NCBI GenBank assembly: GCA_009760855.2
Contig: WPIO01000041.1
Span: 2,991,501-3,055,500, forward strand
Direction: 5' to 3'
Length of the DNA: 64,000 bases
From: Cristatella mucedo
Taxonomy: Eukaryota; Bryozoa; Phylactolaemata; Cristatellidae
Positions 56,420-64,000 of this stretch are shown piece after piece. The notes under the pieces are model-generated. The model searched no databases. It had not been told where the DNA came from and worked only from the letters and a program-made list of their open reading frames with translations. Made by a program: the position numbers and the translations under genes. Numbering within the stretch: the stretch's first letter is position 1; the number at the start of each line of letters is the position of its first letter.

Positions 56420-56592
56420 TAGTGTCCAAAGAGAACCAGGTACCGTGATCGCGCTTCATGACCAAAAAAGTGGGTTTGAGCCTCGAAGCAGGCCATTCTT
56501 TATTGACCATTGCAAGCGAGAGTGGTGGTCGATAAGGCACTTGCTGGTAAATACAACGACGCTATTAAATCAGCTGACCTTTACATGTATAC
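56420..56592 (+). mobile_element. SINE family A, degraded
   Basis: Head with GTGGGTTTGAGCC, body TTTATTGACCATTGCAAGCG, end CTATTAAATCAGCTGACCTT. Confidence 0.65.
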
Positions 56593-56619
56593 AGTTTTAA
56601 TTACATGCAAGGTATCCTG

Positions 56620-57035
56620 GTTAGACAGGTTTCAGCCTCTTCGCACCCTCAGGTCCTCTGCGGACAATAAATTAGTTGTTCCATTCCTCTGCTTAAAGAC
56701 CGTTGGCGACAGAAGCTTTAGCTCTGCAGGTCCTAGACTTTGGAACTCGCTTCCACATGTCTTACACAACGACAACTATTCTCCTGCTGCCGACTATGGC
56801 ACATCCTTTCCAGTGGTCCTGAGCAGCTGCTTCCATGCTACTCACTACCTCAACTGCCCTCCTGACTGCTATGCTTCCCACTTTCTCTTTGTTGCGTGAG
56901 ACGAAGTCTGTTGGCTACCGAATGTGTACCAAAAGCCGCTTAGGCTGTGAGTGCGCTATACAAAACACTCCTGTGTAACACCCACATAGTCTTTATGACT
57001 TTGTGGAGTTACAGATGGAGATACAACAACAGGTA
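56620..57035 (+). mobile_element. LINE family D 3' end
   Basis: Encodes VGDRSFSSAGPRLWNSLPH and the family tail to GGAGATACAACAAC. Confidence 0.88.
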
Positions 57036-57189
57036 TGCAGTAGCATAGAAGTATAATGCCCAGACCAGAATTCAAATGCACATAAGATGTCACTCGGGTT
57101 CGCTGGTTATTAGAATCTCTGGTTGTTAACAGGCACTGATATCAATCGATTATTAAAAGATTATCAGATTATTAAAACATCTCAATTTT

Positions 57190-57456
57190 AGGCTAATAAC
57201 CTATAATACTTGAAGTCAGGGCGCAGTGGTGCAACAAACTGGAGGAGCAAAGATTTTGGATAGGTATGCTGGTGGAAGTGAGTGAAGTGGCATGTAAGCC
57301 AGAGAGCTAGTAACAAGAAGAGAGAGAGAGAGAGAGAGATGGCCCAAAGAGAGGAGAGAGAGAGAGAGAGAGAGAGATAGCCCAAAGAGAGGAGAGAGAG
57401 AGAGAAGAGAGAGAGGGAGAGAGAGAGAGAGAGAGAGAGAGATAGCCCAAAGAGAG

Positions 57457-57505
<49 letters not shown>

Positions 57506-57513
57506 GCCCAAAG

Positions 57514-57563
<50 letters not shown>

Positions 57564-57575
57564 GCCCAAAGAGAG

Positions 57576-57629
<54 letters not shown>

Positions 57630-57640
57630 CCCAAAGAGAG

Positions 57641-57687
<47 letters not shown>

Positions 57688-57701
57688 TAGCCCAAAGAGA
57701 G

Positions 57702-57736
<35 letters not shown>

Positions 57737-58110
57737 TAGCCCAAAGAGAGGAGAGAGAAGAGAGAGAAAGTGAGAGGCAGCCCATTGACACAAGTGGTGT
57801 GATGTGTTTAGCTATGCTGCTGACCATAAACCAGAAAAGCCCACGAGTTTTGCACCATTTAAACAACATTAACGGCACAGGCCAGGAGTCCTGAATAAAG
57901 GGAGTTAAAGTAATCTAAAAAGCACGTTACAAACAAAACTCTTGAACTAGTTTGACTGTCGTAATCTTGTCTAAGCAAGCCCTGATTTTGGCAATGCTCC
58001 TAATCTGAAAGTAAGCCCGTTGAAGCAATGTGCTGATCCAATGAAAAGTCATTTTGGAATAGTGTGCCTGGAGTACAGGCAGACGATGCAGGAGTGATGC
58101 TAGATGAACA
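57190..58110 (-). mobile_element. LINE family C part with expanded GA array
   Basis: Reverse LINE remnant, its ORF2 split by a 450-bp GA array. Beyond the array the sequence matches the distal ORF2 part seen at 38.8 and 59.0 kb. Confidence 0.65.
57318..57773. repeat. GA array with a higher-order unit
   Basis: (GA)n divided by regularly spaced GATAGCCCAAAGAGAGG segments (eight or so), giving higher-order units of roughly 50-75 bp. Confidence 0.95.
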
Positions 58111-58299
58111 ATATTGAAGGTGATGCCTTCCAGCTTGGGGATGATACTAAGCTAACCCATAGCTATTAGGCTCGTCTCCTTGGCGCTAAGCTTCAGGAAA
58201 TTAGTGGCTATTCAAGCACAATTGTCGTCGATGCCGGTTTCGGAGGAAGTAAATGAGTCGGATGCAGGACAATGTGTTGAAATGGTTCAAAAAATCGGT

Positions 58300-59460
58300 T
58301 AAGTAATAATAATAAAATTAAGAAGAATACTAATAGATAATTTGCATACTAACCTAAACGAACTTAATCTCTATCCAGGTGCTTTACAGCTTGCTGCAAG
58401 AGAATAAGTACCCAAGGGTTAGTGTCATGCACTTCCTTTACAGCACATGAAAAGTGCCTAGAAAGAGGTAAGTTCTTTGAGAGTGCTATACAAATGTACG
58501 AATATTATTATTATTATGCATGGCATCAAGCATGCAAAAGTAAAAAAGTAAATGCTTAGGCCCTCAAGCATATAACAGCAAAGTAATAAAGCAAACACGA
58601 AGACACTCACAGGCATCCGCTAGTCACAGCTATGGCTAGCAACCAGTACTGAACCATGCATGCACAGGTGAGAATGAAAGAAAAAGCACACCAGGACCGA
58701 AAGGGAAAAGCTCAATTTTTCACTAAAGGCAAAAGGAGGCTGAACAGCACGTGTTTTGAACTGAGATGTAAAGAATGCAAGGTCAATTCGGGTACCTGCC
58801 AGCAAGTTCAGACTTTGGGTGAATATGAACTGAAAGTTCGATCGCCCCCAGATTTCAATTTAGTGGGTGGGATGGTGAGACAGCCAAATGCCAAGGAGTT
58901 GGTGGTGAAAGAGCACACTGGACAAGCAAGGAGGTCGTACAGGTCGGCTGATGCTTGCGAGTGAAGTAAACTTCTAGCACGAGACTGAGGATATTGAAAT
59001 CGATTCTATGCTTGATAAAGAGCTAGTGAAGCTCACATAGAAGTGGTGTGATGTGGTAGCTAAGCCGTTGACCACAGACCATACGAGCCGCTGAGTTTTG
59101 TGTCAGTTTCAGACGATTAATGGGCATAGGACCAAGAATCCCGAGTAATGGGAATTACCATAACTTAGACGTGATGCCACAAAAAATGAACTAGTTTGGC
59201 TGTCATGATCTTATCTAAGCATGCTCTGATTTGGGTAACGTTCCTTAACTGAAAGCAGCCGACAACAACAGTACAGCCACGAATGTCGTGGCAAAATAGC
59301 AGAGCATATAATTTACTATAGGTAGCTACAATATGCACCCTCTCAGTTGAAATTGAATTTTGAAACGAGCTTTGAAGTATGAAATAGTGACAAGCACGCT
59401 TCTGATCACTGTCAGTGGAACGGATAGAAATGAATAGCCTGAACAAGACAGTCGGTCTTA
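58300..59460 (-). mobile_element. LINE family C 3' part
   Basis: Reverse copy with tail at left (TTAATCTCTATCCAGGTGCT), ORF2 remnants to about 59,460, and an inserted + tail at 58,425-58,520. It lacks the GA array of its relatives. Confidence 0.65.
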
Positions 59461-59764
59461 GCTATGGTCTGCCGATCGATGAGTCATTTGGCTAAGCCTT
59501 TTTGCTCTACCTCTACGTTAATATGCATGGTCTTTAATTTTCAAATTGAATATCCCGTATCCGCAAAAAAATCACAAGAGCATGACAGCTCATAATTAAA
59601 ACAGGCAGCACTTGTTTAATTGGTTGGTTGGGCATTCAAAATTGGCCAAGTCGGCAGACTTAGGGGAGCAAATACAAGTAGGGTCTACTTTACTGGCCGA
59701 GTCACAAGACTCGGACAAGCCCATTGAGCTGTCTCCCACCAAAGGGTTCTAGGTCGACCTGGTG

Positions 59765-59915
59765 AGCATGACACCCCTAACCATATTATCTTGTTGCTAA
59801 TTGAGCATGCTACCACTAGCAATTCGATCGTGCTTCCTTTGCAGCAACTGTAAAGTAACTAGAAAGAGAGTTGTCTGAGGGCACTATATCAAATGCATTA
59901 TTATTATTATTATTT
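59765..59915 (+). mobile_element. LINE family C tail
   Basis: GTGCTTCCTTTGCAGCAACT, CTAGAAAGAGAGTTG and (ATT)n. Confidence 0.75.
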
Positions 59916-60150
59916 GTCAGTGTAAGCGTTCCTTCAAAATTTACTTAGCCAAGGCCTGGGCATTTGGGATCTTGCTGATTATGCAGCATCAAATTTACAG
60001 CCTGCACTCGGGTATGCACAATATCCTGGTTCAAGACGGCAACGAAAAACTGTTAACACTAAGGGGTGAGTTCATGTTGCAAAAGGCATGTAGAAAAGTC
60101 AACTTGAGCAGACAGATCCAGATAACAGCAGCAACTGAGAGCAGTCCTAC

Positions 60151-60460
60151 CCGAGCGAGATCTGAAGCCGGTGAAGCTGTGGCCAAAGGTATGAGCTGCT
60201 GCTACTGTAGCAGCTTGTACTGTAGCAGCTACATTAGCTGCTGCTGCTGCAGCCTCTGCCGAAGCTTGATGGTGCTTGGACTCTCCTTGTGGGCTGTACA
60301 TGTTACTCGATGATAATGGGGTCTCGTTGAAGCAGCTGTAAGTGCTAGCATGCTTAGTGCCCTGACAGCCTCCTCCTGCCCTTCCTGCCGTGACCCGAAG
60401 GTACCGAGTCGCCGAAGCATCTGCTGATGACACGTTCTGTACCCTGCATGCATTCTGCTC
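60151..60460 (-). CDS. Candidate upstream ANGEL exon
   Basis: A 310-base open segment has a good acceptor (TTTACCACACAG) and a donor of modest strength (TCGG|GTAGGA). It ends in phase 1, exactly the phase needed by the acceptor at 53,804. It encodes a Cys/Ser-rich stretch and an Ala-rich run, SAEAAAAAANVAATVQAATV; ANGEL N-termini are poorly conserved, so similarity cannot test it. It may instead belong to another gene to the right, or be chance. Confidence 0.35.
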
Positions 60461-60894
60461 CTGTGTGGTAAACAGCATGGCACGTGTGACGGTGGCATTA
60501 TAAAGACTGCTGTGTGGTGAGAATGACCAGCATGCACTACGATTTAAAACAAGTGCAAAAAGGGCTTGCCTACATGCATAAACTGGGCCGAGATAGACAT
60601 ACAGACAGAACAGAAATATCGAGCAGAAGCAGTAACAGTCAACTACAAAGCCCTCGTGGTCGCAGAAGCTAGCCGATATCCAAAACTATGTCAGTGGAAA
60701 TACAGAATGTGGGAATACTACCAAGTTTAAAACCACAGCACACATAAACCAGCCAATGATGGAATGAGTGATGAACGTTGAAGTACGCCGCTAGACACAA
60801 AAAGAATATTTTCCTCAGAGAAAATTCTCAGCAATAATTTTATTTATCAGGATATTTCTCCTTGAAAACAAGCCACTTCTAGACCTTATGTGCA

Positions 60895-61560
60895 TAATAA
60901 TAACAATAATAATTCATTTGATATAGAGACCTCAGAGAGAACTCAATCTCTTTCTAGGCATTTTTACATTTGCTGCAAAGAAAGCTAGTGGTAGCATGCT
61001 GAATAAACAACAAGAATAACATGGTTAGAGGTAGCTTGCACATAGTCAGCACGCAAGTGTGGTTAGTGGCAGCATGCACAGTGTCAGCACGCATAAGCAC
61101 ATAAAGGACGAATCATAAGGGATCCATTAAATGCTGTGATGAATAGATGCGTTTTTAGTTTCTTTTTAAATGTAGACAAGTCAGGAGATGTCGTGACACA
61201 GTTCAGGAGTGAGTTCTAGGCTTTAGGAGCATACGAGCTAAAGGCGTGGTCCCAAAAGGATTTGAGATTTGTACGAGGTATGAGTAAACAGCTAGATTCT
61301 GAAAAGCAGGCGGTACGATGCTTAGCCTGGTGAAGGCGTATATCTATTAGGTGGGCTAGAGCCAAAGAATAAAAGGGACCTAATTGTGAGTGACAAAATC
61401 TTGAAGTCAATCCTTTGCTTGATTGGAAGCCAGTGCAGGTCGACGAGATGTGGAGTGATGTAGCAACTACGATGCTCACGACAGACAAGTCTAGCTGCCG
61501 AGTTTTGCATCAGCTGTAAGCGCCTGATTGCACAGGCCGGTAGACCAAAAAAGGTGGAGA
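60895..61560 (-). mobile_element. LINE family C 3' part
   Basis: Reverse copy: tail, spacer with GGTCAGCATGC-type units, ORF2 end with SARLVCREHRS and LHWLPIKQRIDFKILSLTIR. Confidence 0.85.
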
Positions 61561-61574
61561 AAATGGCAGCAAAT

Positions 61575-61652
61575 AATAAAAATAATGCATTTGATATAGC
61601 GCCCTCAGAGAACTCATTCTCTTTCTAGGCACTTTACATCTGCCGGACTGAA
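61575..61652 (-). mobile_element. LINE family C tail
   Basis: AATAATGCATTTGATATAGC, CCTCAGAGAACTCATTCTCT, CACTTTACATCTGC. Confidence 0.75.
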
Positions 61653-62049
61653 GTGCATTTCAGCACGGAGTTACAGACATCCCTGTCTGCGATGAAATTG
61701 TATAGTCCTGGTCCCATCTTCCTTCTACTTAAAGCAGTGAATTATGAATGGATTAGCCGGTGCCAAAGAGTAATGTATCTGATTGGCAATCGAGAATACG
61801 ATTACAGGGTCTTCCTTACTCACAATGGTTTGGACACAGAAAGTGGCAAAAAATCATTTTAGGGATCAGTGTGTAACAATGATAGAACATTCCATCCATG
61901 TACATACTTGGTGTGTACTGAGCAGTAGCCGGAAAGTCAAGCAGCTGAAAGAAGTATAGTCATGACACTGCTGCCCTAAATGCTCACAATGTCACAATTG
62001 GGGAGTACAGATAGTGAAACAATGGTAAAAAGAGAAGATGCCACAGTCT

Positions 62050-62218
62050 TAGCCCAAGGTTAGTTAGATTATCACACTTGGCTACCCGGATCGTGGCTTC
62101 AGATTTATGCAGCAGGTGATTCTTCATTGTCAGCCACAAAATGGGTAAAAGCCGCTAAGGTTCCTCTGGCACAATCAAAACAAAGCTGTTGAACCAACTA
62201 CTATTTTTTAAACCTGTC
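62050..62218 (+). mobile_element. SINE family A, degraded
   Basis: A disrupted tRNA-like head, GATTCTTCATTGTCAGCCAC, and AAAGCTGTTGAACCAACTA. Confidence 0.5.
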
Positions 62219-63065
62219 AGCATTTACTAAATACTGCTACAGCTTGGATCATCATGTGACTATTAGGTTTCCCTCCAAAATTATCATGGCATGGAGTCAA
62301 ACTCGACTCAAGACAAAATATGGTTGCTGCTACACATCTGCTTTTTAAAGCTAGTTAAGAAAATCGGGATACCTAGCACACCGGTAATAACTTCTGAATC
62401 AACGAGTGATAAAAAAAAGGCTTACCAGCACATAACCATGTGCTGAAGATTGCATTCTAAATAACGACAGCTGTGTCCAGCAAAGAGGAATGAGGTCACC
62501 AAAAGCCGTCAACCGTTGCCAAGCAGTTCTTGACTGGATACAAGCTGATACCCTAATCATCCAAGTTGAAGACGAGTGCAGCTGACAAATAAGTCGCGTC
62601 CCGCCGAGTTTCTGCAAACAGTGCCAATAACTAGCAGCCTCAACTCGAGGAGACAGGAATTATTTGCACGAATCTAATGAGGAATAAATTGTAAAATTCG
62701 AACAAGCAGACAGTAACCCTTAGATCAAAGCCAGAAAGATCAAATGGGCTAACATCGACTACAATATATGATAGCATAACATGTCCTGCTAACACAAGAA
62801 CCAAGACACAGCTCGCAGTTGCAAACAAGTAAAAAATTGTACGACTTAATCAGACGAGGGTAGATAAAAATCCCCAAGGAGGGCTTAGTTAAGATACTTG
62901 CAGATCTCAAAATATAATTTACAGTAAGCTCCGTAAAAGACAATAGTGTGTGCCTGCAAAAGGATAGCCGACTCATCTGTAGCAGAGTGACCCTTCGAAA
63001 GAGCTTCGACCAAGCATAGCAACTGCTTACTTCGAAGGTACCCTGCAGTGTGACAAATCGACATG

Positions 63066-63090
63066 CACACACACACACACACACACACCT
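63066..63090. repeat. AC microsatellite
   Basis: (AC)n. Confidence 0.95.
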
Positions 63091-63669
63091 CAATCGTCCA
63101 TACGTATGACAATTTCACTGATAAAGGCCACATGGTTTGAAATGAGATAGTACCAGCTGTGTACAGCAACCAAAGTGATACTTCTGGGTTAGGTCAGCTC
63201 AAATGGAATAGCACTCGACCTCTCACCCCAAAAAACAATGCCCTAATGCTCAGGCCTATATGCACAGAAGCCATAAAAGCTGATACATGTTTATACTTTG
63301 CCAAGCCAGCAGCATAGCATGTCAGCTGTTGGAGGGTAGGGGAGATCGTGCATCAGTGCATGGCGATACCTACCTGAGTCAGGGTCATACTAGTGATCAT
63401 CTCGTGTCTCTTAAGGAACCATCAGGGTAAAGTTGGCCGCCCAAATGCCCAAAAGCTAAAGAACCCCTGTCCACACACGCCGATTGTGATTTGCTTTCGG
63501 CATTCTCAAAGCATTTCTCGGCTTTTTGTGAAAAATGGGGAGCAAACCGCTACCAGCCGAACAAAATGCTCAGTAACTAGCAGCTCAAAATGGAAAGAAG
63601 TCCATGTAGTAACAGTCACAGAGACAACCGGCAATAGCCTTTCTGCAAAAAGTCCACATGAAAAAAATG

Positions 63670-63842
63670 CAAGCTGATTTAATGGCCTCTTTTGTATAGC
63701 GACAGAAGAGCCTTTACTGTTATCACCACCGCTCGCAGGAGCACTAAAGAATCGCCTACAGCAGGATTCGAGCTCACGATCACGACAGGACCGAGGTCAT
63801 GAAAAGCAACCACCTTACCTAGTGTGCCATCATGGCGTATGC
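63670..63842 (-). mobile_element. SINE family A
   Basis: Reverse copy: AGCTGATTTAATGGCCTCTT, GGATTCGAGCTCACGATC (B box region) and GGTCATGAAAAGCAACCACC, CTAGTGTGCCATCATGG at the 5' end. Confidence 0.85.
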
Positions 63843-64000
63843 ATAAGCCAATCAGTATTCGAGTGACAACAAATAAAGTGACCGATCATCTCGACGATAA
63901 ACAAAATTTCTACGCAGACTGCACATGCAGTGGATGCTGCCTGCAAAATTCACCTCTTGCAAATATAACGATTTATTGCAACTATCAAAGATTTATTTAG

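Noticed and set aside
57188-57878. Ser/Leu repeat proteins on the - strand
   Set aside because: Translation of the GA microsatellite.

Overview
This is a window of an animal nuclear genome. The genes are split by GT-AG introns, the intergenic and intronic DNA is packed with non-LTR retrotransposon ends, tRNA-derived SINEs, DNA-transposon remnants and microsatellites, and there are no bacterial operons or ribosome-binding sites. The three recognisable genes and the repeat content fit a non-vertebrate metazoan; the sequence alone does not let me name the species.

Three protein-coding genes could be rebuilt exon by exon, with reading phase conserved at every junction. (1) A vasohibin (VASH) tubulin tyrosine carboxypeptidase lies on the + strand, nine exons from 13,793 to 25,373, 342 residues, with the catalytic Cys/His/Ser at the same spacing as in human VASH1. 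(2) Golgin-84 (GOLGA5) lies on the - strand, ten exons from 40,164 down to 28,224, 755 residues, ending in the C-terminal membrane anchor. (3) An ANGEL-type endonuclease/exonuclease/phosphatase-fold protein lies on the - strand, four exons from 53,802 down to 43,150 (530 residues from the ATG chosen here), with a possible further 5' exon at 60,460-60,151.

Layout: 1-13,792 is repeat-rich upstream DNA with no supported gene. It holds an 81-bp tandem duplication, a hairpin, a fold-back element carrying a CCCTAAA telomere-like tract, and LINE and SINE fragments. 13,793-25,373 is VASH; its intron 1 carries a SPIN-like hAT MITE and its intron 3 a 1.75-kb minisatellite of 33-bp units open on both strands. 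25,374-28,223 is the convergent gap between VASH and golgin-84. 28,224-40,164 is golgin-84. 40,165-43,149 separates it from ANGEL. 43,150-53,804 (perhaps to 60,460) is ANGEL, whose introns hold a CR1/L2-like reverse transcriptase fragment and two Tc1/mariner remnants. The rest, to 64,000, is more LINE and SINE debris.

The proteins act separately: microtubule detyrosination, Golgi vesicle tethering and RNA-end processing. Their order is nevertheless informative. In human, VASH1 and ANGEL1, and VASH2 and ANGEL2, are neighbouring convergent pairs; here VASH and ANGEL are again close and convergent, with golgin-84 between them.
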